DNA of 64,000 bases, taken from assembly GCF_004366715.1 (NCBI RefSeq), contig NZ_SOQZ01000001.1:682001-746000 (forward strand), given 5' to 3'. The position numbers and the translations under genes are program-made. This DNA is from Meridianimaribacter flavus. GTDB lineage: Bacteria > Bacteroidota > Bacteroidia > Flavobacteriales > Flavobacteriaceae. Below the pieces are notes generated by a model. The model ran no database searches. It saw only the letters and a list, made by a program, of their open reading frames with translations, and was not told the DNA's origin. The number at the start of each line of letters is the position of its first letter. Positions within the stretch are counted from its first letter, which is position 1. This document shows positions 45,893 to 54,628 of the stretch, one piece after another.

Positions 45893-47410
45893 TTATACCA
45901 ATGGATGTTGTGTCATGGCTTTTGGCTGCTCAACACCCATTAATTTTAATATTGTTGGAGCAATATCTCCTAAAATACCATCTTTAATTTTTGTTTTATC
46001 GTTGTCAATTAAAATTACTGGAACAGGGTTTGTAGTATGTGACGTGTTTGGTGAACCATCAGGATTTATCATGGTTTCACAATTACCATGGTCTGCAATT
46101 AATAATGTAGTATAATTGTTTTTTAATGCAGATGTAATCACATCTTCCACGCATTTATCTACAGCTTCACAGGCTTGTATTGCAGCTTCCATAACTCCAG
46201 TATGTCCTACCATATCACCATTTGCAAAATTGAGACATACAAAATCTACTTCGCCTTTATCAAGTTCTGGTATTAAAGCATCTCTTAGTTCGTAGGCACT
46301 CATTTCAGGTTTTAAATCGTAAGTCGCTACTTTAGGAGAGTTGCGAAGTATTCTAGTTTCACCTTCAAAAGGAGTTTCTCTTCCGCCTGAAAAGAAGAAT
46401 GTTACATGAGGATACTTTTCGGTTTCAGCCATTCTAATTTGAGTTTTATGGTTCTTTTCAAGAATTTCTCCCAAGGTTTCAGTAAGGTTGTCTTTGTCAA
46501 AAACAACATTAATTCCTTTAAATGAATCGTCATAATTGGTCATTGTTACATAATGTAAATCCAATTTATGCATGTTTTGTTCATGAAAATCCTTTTGAGA
46601 TAAGGCTTCAGTAAGTTGACGTCCTCTATCTGTTCTAAAATTGAAGAAGACAACCACATCACCTTCTTTAATTTTTGCTACTGGCTCATTATTAGTATCA
46701 AGATTAATAATTGGTTTTATAAATTCGTCAGTAACATTATTGTCATAACTGTTATCGATAGATTTTAAAATATTTGTTGATGTTTCTCCTATACCATTAA
46801 CTAAAGCATCATAAGCTAGTTTAACGCGTTCCCAGCGTTTGTCTCTATCCATAGCATAGTAACGACCAGTAACTGTTGCAAGTTGGGTGTTTGTGTTTTT
46901 TATATGTGACAGTAACGATGTGATAAATCCGTAACCAGATTTTGGATCAACGTCTCTACCATCAGTAAATGCATGGACATAAGATTGCTGAACACCAAAT
47001 TCTTGGGCTGCATCAATTAACCCAAACAAGTGATTAATGTGTGAGTGAACACCACCATCGCTTACCAAGCCTAAAAAATGAACAGGCTTGTTATTGCTTT
47101 TAGCATAATTAAAGGCATTAACCAAAGCAGCTTCTTTACCTAATGTTTTATCTTTAACAGCAAGATTTATTTTAACCAAGTCTTGGTAAACAATTCGTCC
47201 TGCACCAAGATTCATGTGTCCAACTTCGCTATTTCCCATTTGACCTTCTGGTAAACCTACATGTAAACCGTCAGTTCTAAGGCTAGCATGAGAGTAATTG
47301 TGGTATAGTGAATCTATATAAGGCGTTTTTGCATTGTCAATTGCTGAAACTTTAGGGTCAGGAGATGTTCCCCAACCATCAAGAATCATAAGAATAACTT
47401 TTTTGTTCAT
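45893..47410 (-). CDS. gpmI: 2,3-bisphosphoglycerate-independent phosphoglycerate mutase
   Basis: 505 residues. Interconverts 3- and 2-phosphoglycerate with two Mn ions in the alkaline-phosphatase superfamily fold. Phospho-serine Ser61 in GQMGNSEVGHMNLGAG, metal motifs MILDGWG at the start and LLIADHGNCETM, DGDMVGHTG-type motif (NGDMVGHTGVMEA) near the end, HAFTDGRDVDP in the transferase domain. First gene of the leftward run. Confidence 0.97.
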   Translation of the reverse strand: MNKKVILMILDGWGTSPDPKVSAIDNAKTPYIDSLYHNYSHASLRTDGLHVGLPEGQMGNSEVGHMNLGAGRIVYQDLVKINLAVKDKTLGKEAALVNAFNYAKSNNKPVHFLGLVSDGGVHSHINHLFGLIDAAQEFGVQQSYVHAFTDGRDVDPKSGYGFITSLLSHIKNTNTQLATVTGRYYAMDRDKRWERVKLAYDALVNGIGETSTNILKSIDNSYDNNVTDEFIKPIINLDTNNEPVAKIKEGDVVVFFNFRTDRGRQLTEALSQKDFHEQNMHKLDLHYVTMTNYDDSFKGINVVFDKDNLTETLGEILEKNHKTQIRMAETEKYPHVTFFFSGGRETPFEGETRILRNSPKVATYDLKPEMSAYELRDALIPELDKGEVDFVCLNFANGDMVGHTGVMEAAIQACEAVDKCVEDVITSALKNNYTTLLIADHGNCETMINPDGSPNTSHTTNPVPVILIDNDKTKIKDGILGDIAPTILKLMGVEQPKAMTQHPLV

Positions 47411-47430
47411 AGTGGAATGGCTTTAAGCTT

Positions 47431-47438
47431 CAAAGATA
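47431..47438 (-). promoter_or_regulatory. gpmI promoter box
   Basis: TATCTTTG on the minus strand, 20 bases upstream of the gpmI start. Confidence 0.45.
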
Positions 47439-47671
47439 AAAGTTTAAAGTAGTAACCTTAAATTTTAAGTACCAAAAAAATGAATTTAAAGATTTATTAT
47501 ATGATTAACGACTTATTGTTAACCATTTTTTTCAATTTAATAAAGCCTTAACATATTTGTTTGTAAAGCGTTAAATAAATGTTATTTATAATTTTTATGT
47601 GTAACAGAACGAGAAATATGTCGTCTCTTTAGTATAATCAAAAAACAATCAATTAATTTAAATCTTTCATC

Positions 47672-48067
47672 ATGAAAAAAACAGTAATTATTTTAGCAAT
47701 TGCATTAGGCTTTTCGTTTAGCACTTTTGCAACAACTACGACATCTAACAATTTTAAAATTGTAAAAGCAGAAAACTCAGTTAGCCCATTTTGTGCATCA
47801 ATTGCTAAAGGAGATTTTGAAACCGTAAAAAAACTTATTGAATTAGGTGCTGATGTAAATCAAAAATCTAATGGAATGACACCGCTTATGTATGCGGCAA
47901 AATTTAATAGAGTTGAAATTTTAAAGCTTTTAGTTGAAAATGGAGCAGATTTAAAAAAGAAATCTGATAAAGGGTATACTGCTGAAAAGTATGCTGAATT
48001 ATCTAATGCTCAAGACGCAATAAAAGCTATTAATCATTTCGAATCTCAAAAGAAAAGAAAAGCTTAA
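47672..48067 (+). CDS. Exported ankyrin-repeat protein
   Basis: 131 residues. Signal peptide (MKKTVIILAIALGFSFSTFA), then about three ankyrin repeats: CASIAKGDFETVKKLIELGADVNQKS, MTPLMYAAKFNRVEILKLLVENGADLKKKS and KGYTAEKYAELSNAQDAIKAI. It should bind a periplasmic partner; which one is unknown. The 261 bases upstream of it hold no clear consensus promoter. Ends with a strong terminator and a basic tail (SQKKRKA). Confidence 0.88.
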   Translation: MKKTVIILAIALGFSFSTFATTTTSNNFKIVKAENSVSPFCASIAKGDFETVKKLIELGADVNQKSNGMTPLMYAAKFNRVEILKLLVENGADLKKKSDKGYTAEKYAELSNAQDAIKAINHFESQKKRKA

Positions 48068-48103
48068 CTTATGTACTAATAAGTTGGTTGGTTAGTTAGT
48101 TGT

Positions 48104-48133
48104 AAAAAGACTCCTTGTTTAGGGAGTCTTTTT
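48104..48133. terminator. Bidirectional terminator between ankyrin and M48 genes
   Basis: Stem AAAAAGACTCC / GGAGTCTTTTT with a short loop; the right arm overlaps the last codons of the minus-strand peptidase gene. Confidence 0.85.
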
Positions 48134-48889
48134 ATATTTAGTGATAGCTTCTCTAATTTTTTCTATTCTATTGTCTGGGTCAGGATGTGTGCTTTGAAAC
48201 TCAGGGACTCTATTAGGTCCAGCAGCAGCTTTTAATATTTCCATTACACCTATCATTTCTTCAGGATTGTATCCTGCTTTAATCATAAATTTTACGCCTA
48301 AATCATCACTTTCTAGTTCGTCTCCACGACCGTTGGTTAGTAAAGTTTGTTGACCAATTCCACTTACTAATCCACCCATATCAGCACCAACCGAAGCTCC
48401 AGTTGTAACAGTGCTCCAAAATTCTGATTCTGCAATACGCTCTGCTGAATGTCTACCTAAAACATGACCAATTTCATGACCCAATACACCAGCCAGCTGG
48501 TCTTCATTTTCTAATTTTGAAAATAAAGCATAGGTGATAAAAATTTGACCTCCTGGTAATGCAAATGCATTTATAGTATTTGGGTCTGCCAATAAATGAA
48601 ATTCATACTGGTAAGGTGTTTGGTTGGCAATACTATTACTTACCAATTTATTTCCAACATTATCAACTAAGGCTTGATAACTTTCATTAGGGTGTAAACC
48701 TCCATGTTGCTGTGCCATTTGTGGAGCACTCTGTAAACCAATTGCGATTTCTTGGTCAGAAGTCATATTTATAGTTTGAACCCTTCCTGTGAATGGATTG
48801 GTTTCTTTACTACTACATCTTTTAATAAATGCAAAAGCAACTATAGCTATGCCTATTAAAAGTCTTATTTTAAATTTGTTGCTTCTCAT
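48119..48889 (-). CDS. M48 family metallopeptidase
   Basis: 256 residues. N-terminal hydrophobic segment (IRLLIGIAIVAFAFIKRC) that may be a lipoprotein-like or uncleaved signal, then the zinc peptidase domain with LAGVLGHEIGHVLGRHSAER (HExxH) and the third ligand Glu in GDELESDDLGVKFM. Close to BepA/LoiP-type periplasmic peptidases that act in outer-membrane quality control. C-terminal STHPDPDNRIEKI is typical. Single gene. Confidence 0.92.
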   Translation of the reverse strand: MRSNKFKIRLLIGIAIVAFAFIKRCSSKETNPFTGRVQTINMTSDQEIAIGLQSAPQMAQQHGGLHPNESYQALVDNVGNKLVSNSIANQTPYQYEFHLLADPNTINAFALPGGQIFITYALFSKLENEDQLAGVLGHEIGHVLGRHSAERIAESEFWSTVTTGASVGADMGGLVSGIGQQTLLTNGRGDELESDDLGVKFMIKAGYNPEEMIGVMEILKAAAGPNRVPEFQSTHPDPDNRIEKIREAITKYKKTP

Positions 48890-48983
48890 GTTAGTTAGGT
48901 ATTAGTTGTAATAAATTTACAAAAAAAATAGCTTAATAATTCTAGGGGATTTTTAATATGTTTTTAAAATAAGCGCATGAAAT

Positions 48984-49442
48984 TTATTGAATATCTTTTT
49001 GCATTGTAAAGTGTAACCCTATTTTTTCAATATTAAAAGGTTTACCAATAATTGAAAATCCATTTTTTTCATAAAATGGAACAGCAATTTCTCTTGCGTT
49101 ACACCAAATAGTAGTAATGCCTTTTTCTTTAAGTAGGTTTTCTCCATAATGTATTAAAGCATTGCCATATTTTAAACCTTGACATTCTTTCAATACAGCC
49201 ATTCCTCTTAATTGATATTGTTTTTTAGTTTCAAGTAAAGGTGTGTTGTTTTTCATATAGGTCACTACGCCTACAAGCTTGTTTTGAGAATATAACCCTA
49301 CGTGGTAAGTGGTTTCTAAATCGTCATTTTCAAAAATACAATCTTCAATAGGTCGTCCCTCTCTTAAAACAGGGTGCCTTACACTATAAGTGTCTTTAGG
49401 TGCGATAAGCTTTATGGAGTAATTAGTTGTGTTTTTAGACAT
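48984..49442 (-). CDS. GNAT-family N-acetyltransferase
   Basis: 152 residues. GNAT core: KNNTPLLETKKQYQLRGMAV (beta4), acetyl-CoA loop KECQGLKYGNALIHYGENLL (degenerate Q-x-x-G-x-G), and IWCNAREIAVPFYEKNGFSIIG. Similar to the ElaA/YitI group. Substrate unknown. Divergent from a second GNAT, starts 57 bases apart. Confidence 0.88.
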   Translation of the reverse strand: MSKNTTNYSIKLIAPKDTYSVRHPVLREGRPIEDCIFENDDLETTYHVGLYSQNKLVGVVTYMKNNTPLLETKKQYQLRGMAVLKECQGLKYGNALIHYGENLLKEKGITTIWCNAREIAVPFYEKNGFSIIGKPFNIEKIGLHFTMQKDIQ

Positions 49443-49499
49443 AAATTATTGGTAAAGTGTAGCGGCAAATTAATTATCTTCACGAAATATTTCAAGAAG

Positions 49500-49925
49500 A
49501 TGTCTCCAGTATTTAAAATTATTAAAAAATCTGAAATAAACACGATTATTCCTTTAGTTAAAAAGTTGAATAATAACACTGTTTCAGATGCTGTTTTAAA
49601 AGAACGATTTGCTGAAATGATAACGCAAAACTATGAGTGTGCTGTAATTTATGATGGTGAAAAGCTAATAGGAATGTCGGGACTGTGGTTTTGTACACGA
49701 CATTATGCTGGTAGAAGTGTGGAAATTGACCATGTTTATATTGATGATGCCTATAGAGGCAAAGGTTTGGGAAAACAATTTTTAAGTTGGATATACAAAT
49801 ATGCCGAAAGTAAAGGTTGTAAAGCTGTGGAACTCAATACTTATGTTCAAAATTATCCTTCGCATAAGTTTTACTACAACGAAGGGTTTGAAATACTAGG
49901 ATATCATTTTTTTAAAAAGCTTTAA
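49500..49925 (+). CDS. GNAT-family N-acetyltransferase
   Basis: 141 residues from ATG 49500 (MSPVFKIIKK); in-frame codons upstream overlap the divergent gene and are not used. Core: LIGMSGLWFCTRHYAGRSVEIDHVYID, acetyl-CoA loop RGKGLGKQFLSWIYKYAES, and GCKAVELNTYVQNYPSHKFYYNEGFEILGYHF. Typical amine or aminoglycoside-like GNAT of unknown substrate. Followed by tRNA-Gly. Confidence 0.9.
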   Translation: MSPVFKIIKKSEINTIIPLVKKLNNNTVSDAVLKERFAEMITQNYECAVIYDGEKLIGMSGLWFCTRHYAGRSVEIDHVYIDDAYRGKGLGKQFLSWIYKYAESKGCKAVELNTYVQNYPSHKFYYNEGFEILGYHFFKKL

Positions 49926-49956
49926 TTTTTTTCTTTATTAAGAAAAAGAGTTTACA

Positions 49957-49964
49957 TATATTTG
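49957..49964 (+). promoter_or_regulatory. tRNA-Gly promoter box
   Basis: TATATTTG ending 10 bases before the tRNA 5' end, a good spacing for initiation just upstream of the mature tRNA. Confidence 0.6.
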
Positions 49965-49974
49965 CATCCGCATT

Positions 49975-50047
49975 GCGGGAGTAGCTCAGTTGGTAGAGCG
50001 TCAGCCTTCCAAGCTGAATGTCGCCGGTTCGAACCCGGTCTCCCGCT
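49975..50047 (+). tRNA. tRNA-Gly (anticodon TCC)
   Basis: 73 bases. Acceptor stem GCGGGAG / CTCCCGC, D-loop AGCTCAGTTGGTAGAGC, anticodon stem-loop CAGCC-TTCCAA-GCTG with TCC anticodon, T-loop GGTTCGAACCC. Discriminator T; CCA is not encoded. Own promoter and terminator. Confidence 0.96.
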
Positions 50048-50048
50048 C

Positions 50049-50079
50049 AAAAGACTTTACTTAAAGTAAAGTCTTTTTT
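50049..50079. terminator. Terminator after tRNA-Gly and pepE
   Basis: Near-perfect 13-base stem AAAGACTTTACTT / AAGTAAAGTCTTT followed by T-run; overlaps the pepE stop on the other strand. Confidence 0.8.
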
Positions 50080-50785
50080 ATTTTAAGGTGTTTAGTTCTG
50101 TGCCAGTTTCTACTTCAAAAGGAGCTTTGTCATATTCAAAAACACGAGCATTCAATTCTCCTTTTAAAATAATAGAATTGCCTTTTACTTCAAGCCAACT
50201 ACCTTCTCTTAGTCCTACAACAGGTTGTGTGTTGAATTTATGAAATTCTTTTATTCGTGTCTCTCTGGTTTCTCCCATGTGAGTACTGCTTGGATCAGGA
50301 TCTAAATAATGCGGATTGATATTAAAAGGTACAAAACCAAAGGTTTTAAAACTTGGTGGATATACAATAGGCATATCGTTGGTAGTATTAACTGTAAGAC
50401 CGCAAATATTACTTCCTGCACTTGTTCCTAAATAAGGCGTGCCATTATTTACAGCAGCTTTTACTGTTTCAATTAAATCATTTTTATAAAGCTGATTAAC
50501 CAAAACAAAAGTGTTTCCGCCTCCTGTAAAAATCCCTTTAGCATTTTGCAATGCTTCTTTAGGATTTTCAAATTCATGAATACCTTTAACAGATTTCCCA
50601 ATCTTTGAAAAAGCATCATTTACTTTAGCTGTATATTCATCATGCGTTATGCCTCCAGGTCTTGCATAAGGAATAAAGAGTATTTCATTAGCATCCTCAA
50701 AAAAAAGTTTCAATTCTGGTAAAATATATTCTAAAGTGCCACTACCATGTACAGTAGATGTGCTGGCTATAATTATGTTTTTCAT
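50078..50785 (-). CDS. pepE: Peptidase E (alpha-aspartyl dipeptidase, S51)
   Basis: 235 residues. Cleaves Asp-X dipeptides. Class I glutaminase-like fold with nucleophile Ser in YLGTSAGSNICG, GIFTGGGNTFVLVNQLY and NPHYLDP. Matches the usual ~230-residue length. Single gene between tRNA-Gly and the paralogous pair. Confidence 0.94.
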   Translation of the reverse strand: MKNIIIASTSTVHGSGTLEYILPELKLFFEDANEILFIPYARPGGITHDEYTAKVNDAFSKIGKSVKGIHEFENPKEALQNAKGIFTGGGNTFVLVNQLYKNDLIETVKAAVNNGTPYLGTSAGSNICGLTVNTTNDMPIVYPPSFKTFGFVPFNINPHYLDPDPSSTHMGETRETRIKEFHKFNTQPVVGLREGSWLEVKGNSIILKGELNARVFEYDKAPFEVETGTELNTLK

Positions 50786-50935
50786 TAATGTTGTGTTTAT
50801 ACCAATTTTATTTTTTTTGGTATTGATTATTTTGTTGTAAATTTAAGTAAACATAGCTTTTAACAAAAGTTTATGTGTGTTTTGGAATTAAATTAAGATA
50901 TGAAAACTTTTCTTTATAACATAAAACCAACCCTT

Positions 50936-51751
50936 ATGCAAAAGTACCTATTTGTTATATTCATGTTAGTGTCTGTATTTCAGATGAACGCCCAAGATCT
51001 CAAACGTGTTGAGGTTAAAGGTAAAGTTGTGGTAGATAGTGATGATGTCATAGGAATTACGGTTTTTAATTCATCTTCTAACAGAGGAACGACTACTGAT
51101 GAAAATGGAGAGTTTACCATTGCTGTGGCTTTAAACGATAGAGTTGAATTTGGAGCACTACAGTTTAAAGATTTTGAAATTGTAATTGACGAATATGTTA
51201 TAGCATCAAAAAAGCTAACAGTTTTTTTGGTTGAAGAAGTAAACAAACTAGACGAAGTTGTTATTCTGCCTTATGACCTTACTGGAAATTTAACTTTAGA
51301 TGTTGAAAGTGTAAGAACTTTTAACCCAAATATGGATCCAATTTATTTTGGTATTGACAATGTACACGAATATGAGTTTTCTGATGATATAAGATCACAA
51401 TCAGATAATATAGCAATGCATTCGCAGTCTCAAACGATGCAAAACGGACTTAACGTTATAAATGTGGTAGGGTTTTTATTAAAACCACTTTTTAAATCTA
51501 AAGGAGAGAAGGCTTCGACTCGTTCCAATGTTCCTAACATTCCAACAAGTACGTTTAAAGACCATTACACCGAAGAATTCTTATATCAAAATTTCAAGAT
51601 TCCAAAGGATAGAATCAATGAATTTATAATTTATGTTGAAGACCATGGTTTAGACTATAGTTTGTTAGATAAAGGTAATGAACTTGAGTTTTTAGAATTT
51701 ATAAGCCAAAAAAGTAAGCAGTTTTTAAATGAAACACCTCAAAAAGATTAA
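50936..51751 (+). CDS. Exported CarboxypepD_reg-like protein, first of tandem pair
   Basis: 271 residues from ATG 50936 (signal peptide MQKYLFVIFMLVSVFQMNAQ; an ATG at 50900 adds 12 residues). The first domain (about 20-105) is a carboxypeptidase-regulatory-like beta-sandwich: VEVKGKVVVDSDDVIGITVF, RGTTTDENGEFTIAVALND, then EEVNKLDEVVILPYDLTGNL. The rest is polar and helical without known motif. Such proteins sit in the periplasm or outer membrane. The next gene is a paralogue and overlaps by 23 bases. Function unknown. Confidence 0.75.
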   Translation: MQKYLFVIFMLVSVFQMNAQDLKRVEVKGKVVVDSDDVIGITVFNSSSNRGTTTDENGEFTIAVALNDRVEFGALQFKDFEIVIDEYVIASKKLTVFLVEEVNKLDEVVILPYDLTGNLTLDVESVRTFNPNMDPIYFGIDNVHEYEFSDDIRSQSDNIAMHSQSQTMQNGLNVINVVGFLLKPLFKSKGEKASTRSNVPNIPTSTFKDHYTEEFLYQNFKIPKDRINEFIIYVEDHGLDYSLLDKGNELEFLEFISQKSKQFLNETPQKD

Positions 51752-52601
51752 ATTTAGTCTGTTTGAAAACTATTTATATGCTCCAAATTTTGCTGTGAAA
51801 TCAAACTTGTTTTCAGACAGAGCATTTGTAAATGTATTCAAAAGAAGCTTACTCGTTTTTTCTCTTTTAACCGCTTTTGTAATGCAGTCGCAAACTGTTA
51901 CACTTTCAGGTAGAGTGATAGCAAATGATGACGTTGAAGGTATTCATATTATAAATAAAACAGCAAGTAAATATACTACTACAGGTGAAAAAGGCGAGTT
52001 TGAAATTCCTGCAACGCTCAACGACACCATTATTGTTTCAGGTGTTAAATATTTAAGAGAAGAAATTGTCATTTCCCAAAACCATATTAATTCCAAGTCG
52101 CTTGAAGTGAATCTTACTGAAAACGTTAATGAGTTAAACGAAGTTGTGGTTGGTAAAATCTTGTCTGGTGATTTAACTTCAGATATAAAAAACTCAGGTG
52201 TTGAGCGAGATATAAACTTTTATGATGTAGGGATTCCTGGTTACACAGGAAAGCCAAAAACGCAAAGCGAACGAAGACTTTACGAAGCCCAAACAGGTAG
52301 TGGGTTAATTCCTTTAAATCCAATTTTAAACTGGATTTCTGGTAGAACAAAACGTTTAAAACACTTAATTAAATTGGAAAAACAAGATATTCAAATGAAT
52401 AGAGCTATATCAGAGTTTTCTGAAATGCTTTTTGAAATAGATGATTTGGATGAAGCTCAAAGAATGGAGTTTTTCTATTTCAGTTCAGAAGATCCAGAGT
52501 TTATGCAAATTGCAAAAGAAAAAAATGATATTAAACTACTAGAGTTTTTACAAATTAAGCTTAAAGCTTACAAAGCAAACGTTAATTCTTCCCAAGATTA
52601 A
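51729..52601 (+). CDS. CarboxypepD_reg-like protein, second of tandem pair
   Basis: 290 residues. After ~40 residues a hydrophobic signal or anchor (SLLVFSLLTAFVMQSQ) leads into the same domain as the gene before: VTLSGRVIANDDVEGIHII, YTTTGEKGEFEIPATLND, ENVNELNEVVVGKILSGDLTSD. The long N-terminus before the signal suggests the true start may be later, but no ATG sits close to it except in-frame codons upstream. Start overlaps the first gene. A tandem duplication followed by strong divergence; function unknown. Confidence 0.7.
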   Translation: MKHLKKIKFSLFENYLYAPNFAVKSNLFSDRAFVNVFKRSLLVFSLLTAFVMQSQTVTLSGRVIANDDVEGIHIINKTASKYTTTGEKGEFEIPATLNDTIIVSGVKYLREEIVISQNHINSKSLEVNLTENVNELNEVVVGKILSGDLTSDIKNSGVERDINFYDVGIPGYTGKPKTQSERRLYEAQTGSGLIPLNPILNWISGRTKRLKHLIKLEKQDIQMNRAISEFSEMLFEIDDLDEAQRMEFFYFSSEDPEFMQIAKEKNDIKLLEFLQIKLKAYKANVNSSQD

Positions 52602-52641
52602 AATTCAATGTTAAATAGTACGTTCTAATCTAACAACTCAT

Positions 52642-52649
52642 TATATTTG
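52642..52649 (+). promoter_or_regulatory. tatA promoter box
   Basis: TATATTTG ending four bases before the proposed GTG start, which implies a leaderless or almost leaderless mRNA. Confidence 0.45.
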
Positions 52650-52653
52650 CAAA

Positions 52654-52941
52654 GTGATACAAGCAGCTACATTTTTATTCATTGGTACTACAGAAGTTAT
52701 GTTTATACTTGTTGTAGTGGTTTTGGTTTTTGGAGCCGACAAAATTCCTGAGATTGCCAAAGGCTTAGGAAAAGGTATGCGAGTACTTCGCGATGCGTCA
52801 AACGATATTAAATCTGAAATTACTAAAAGCGCTGAACAAAATGGTATTGATACCAGTATTACTAAAGATGTTCAAGACGAAATAAACAAGGTGAAAGACG
52901 ATCTTGAAGATTTCACAGGTTCAGTAAGACGTAAATTGTAA
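52654..52941 (+). CDS. tatA: Sec-independent translocase subunit TatA
   Basis: 95 residues from GTG 52654. One transmembrane helix (EVMFILVVVVLVFGADKIPE) followed by the amphipathic helix IAKGLGKGMRVLRDASNDIKSEI, the TatA/E layout, and a charged tail. The FIGTTEV before the helix is the conserved stretch with polar residue, so translation must begin upstream of the internal ATG at 52699. No tatC in the window. GTG and the adjacent promoter box leave the start slightly uncertain. Confidence 0.88.
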   Translation: MIQAATFLFIGTTEVMFILVVVVLVFGADKIPEIAKGLGKGMRVLRDASNDIKSEITKSAEQNGIDTSITKDVQDEINKVKDDLEDFTGSVRRKL

Positions 52942-53058
52942 ATATTATATTCGTAAAATTGTATTTAGTTTTTTCTCGAAAACTAAGTTATTCAATTAAT
53001 TTTTTTAAGATTATTTAATATATTTAGAAAATCATTAACCATCTAAATATATATTTAC

Positions 53059-54564
53059 ATGAGAAGACTCTACGTTAAAGTCATTTTACTTTTGGCTATT
53101 ACTGTGGTTTCCTGTTCTAAGGAAGATGCCACATTTCAAGAAGAAGACATTCAACAAGCATTTCCTGAAAACCCTTTAACCATTGAAGAAATTAATGCAA
53201 CCATTAATGCAACTATTACCAATACAGGTGATTTTGATTGGAATGCTGCTGATACCCATTTTTTATGGAGTGCAGTAAAGCATGGGCAAAATTTACTTAC
53301 TATTGGTTATGGAAGTGAAGGAGAATATTTTTCAGAAATTAGAACAAGAGACATTGAAAATAAAAAGGAAGCAGTATTAAATATTGTTTTGGAGCAAGAA
53401 GGTGTTGCTAAGGAAGATTTAAAACTTGTAGAACACGAAATTATTAATGTTATTGATGTGTATGTTGACAATATTAATACAATTGTAGCCCTTAAAAAGA
53501 GTCCTTATGTACGCTATTTAGAACCAAATGGTTACAATCAATTTGGAATGAGTGCAACTGCAAGATCAAGTTCAGGATGTAGCAAAAACGGAGAGTCAAT
53601 AAACACCTCGCATTACACTACAGTTAGTCCTAACAATGCACAAGTGTCATGGCATTTTAGTGAGCATAACATTCCGCAAGCATGGAATTTAAGTACAGGC
53701 TCAGGAGTAACTATTGGATTAATTGATACAGGAGTATCACAATCGCAATCGTTGTTGAATTCTAGCGGATTTAACGATGGAGTTTCCAATGGACGCTTCG
53801 TTCAAAAGTATGGTACGTTTATAGATTCTGCTTGGTGGTGGAGTAGTAATTATGATGGGCCACATGACAAGTGTGGTCATGGAACAGCAATGGCGTCTAC
53901 TATGGCTGCTCCAAGAAACGATAACGGAATGCCAGTAGGTGTTGCTTATAACTCAAATTTGGTAGCTTATAGAGCAACTGAAGATGTGCTTTTAAATGAT
54001 TACCATGAACGTAAAGGTGTTTCAGCTGCGTTAACCCAATTGGGAAATAGAAGTGATGTTAAAATCATTTCAATGTCTATTGGTTATGTATGGTCAATAG
54101 GAAATATTAAAGATGCTGTAAAATATGCTTACAGTAAAGGCAAACTTATTTTTGCAGCAGGAGGAACGTCAACCAGTTTTACTAATGGCTTTGGTGTAAT
54201 TTTTCCAGCAACAATGAGCGAAACTGTTGCTGTAACAGGAGTTGATGATGGGAGTAATTACGAACGTTGTGACACTTGCCATAGCGGAAGTAAAATAGAT
54301 TTTACTATTATTATGGAAGGTGATAACAATACTAGTAAAGCACCACCAGTTTTAGGGTTTTACAATGGTGAGCGTCGTTATACAGGAGGTTCATCGGTTG
54401 CTACTGCTACAACTGCAGGTATTGCTGCTTTAGTATGGTCAAGATATCCTAATTGGAGTAGAACACAAGTACTAAACCGTTTAAAGACTTCATCAGATTT
54501 TTACCCAAATAAAAACGGAAGTTTTGGTTATGGTAATATTGATGCTTTACAAGCTGTACAATAA
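53059..54564 (+). CDS. S8 (subtilisin-family) serine peptidase lipoprotein
   Basis: 501 residues. Lipobox VVSC (Cys19), an N-terminal ~150-residue region that may be a propeptide, then the subtilase domain: Asp223 in GLIDTGVS, His274 in CGHGTAMAST, Ser446 in GGSSVATATTAG. The position that normally holds the oxyanion Asn (AAGN) reads AAGG (residues 366-369: FAAGGTSTSF). No T9SS tail. Probably periplasmic or outer-membrane anchored; substrate unknown. Confidence 0.9.
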   Translation: MRRLYVKVILLLAITVVSCSKEDATFQEEDIQQAFPENPLTIEEINATINATITNTGDFDWNAADTHFLWSAVKHGQNLLTIGYGSEGEYFSEIRTRDIENKKEAVLNIVLEQEGVAKEDLKLVEHEIINVIDVYVDNINTIVALKKSPYVRYLEPNGYNQFGMSATARSSSGCSKNGESINTSHYTTVSPNNAQVSWHFSEHNIPQAWNLSTGSGVTIGLIDTGVSQSQSLLNSSGFNDGVSNGRFVQKYGTFIDSAWWWSSNYDGPHDKCGHGTAMASTMAAPRNDNGMPVGVAYNSNLVAYRATEDVLLNDYHERKGVSAALTQLGNRSDVKIISMSIGYVWSIGNIKDAVKYAYSKGKLIFAAGGTSTSFTNGFGVIFPATMSETVAVTGVDDGSNYERCDTCHSGSKIDFTIIMEGDNNTSKAPPVLGFYNGERRYTGGSSVATATTAGIAALVWSRYPNWSRTQVLNRLKTSSDFYPNKNGSFGYGNIDALQAVQ

Positions 54565-54586
54565 TAAAAACACTTTATAAATTAAA

Positions 54587-54614
54587 AAAACCTCTCAGTA
54601 TTGAGAGGTTTTTT
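54587..54614. terminator. Bidirectional terminator
   Basis: Perfect 11-base stem AAAACCTCTCA / TGAGAGGTTTT, loop GTAT, with A- and T-tracts, between the convergent S8 peptidase and DUF3037 genes. Confidence 0.88.
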
Positions 54615-54628
54615 GTTTGTATTGTTAG

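Noticed and set aside
47411-47671. Possible small RNA or gene in the 261-base gap before the ankyrin gene
   Set aside because: Very AT-rich with short frames only; apart from the gpmI promoter box at its left end I see no hairpin or motif strong enough to call.
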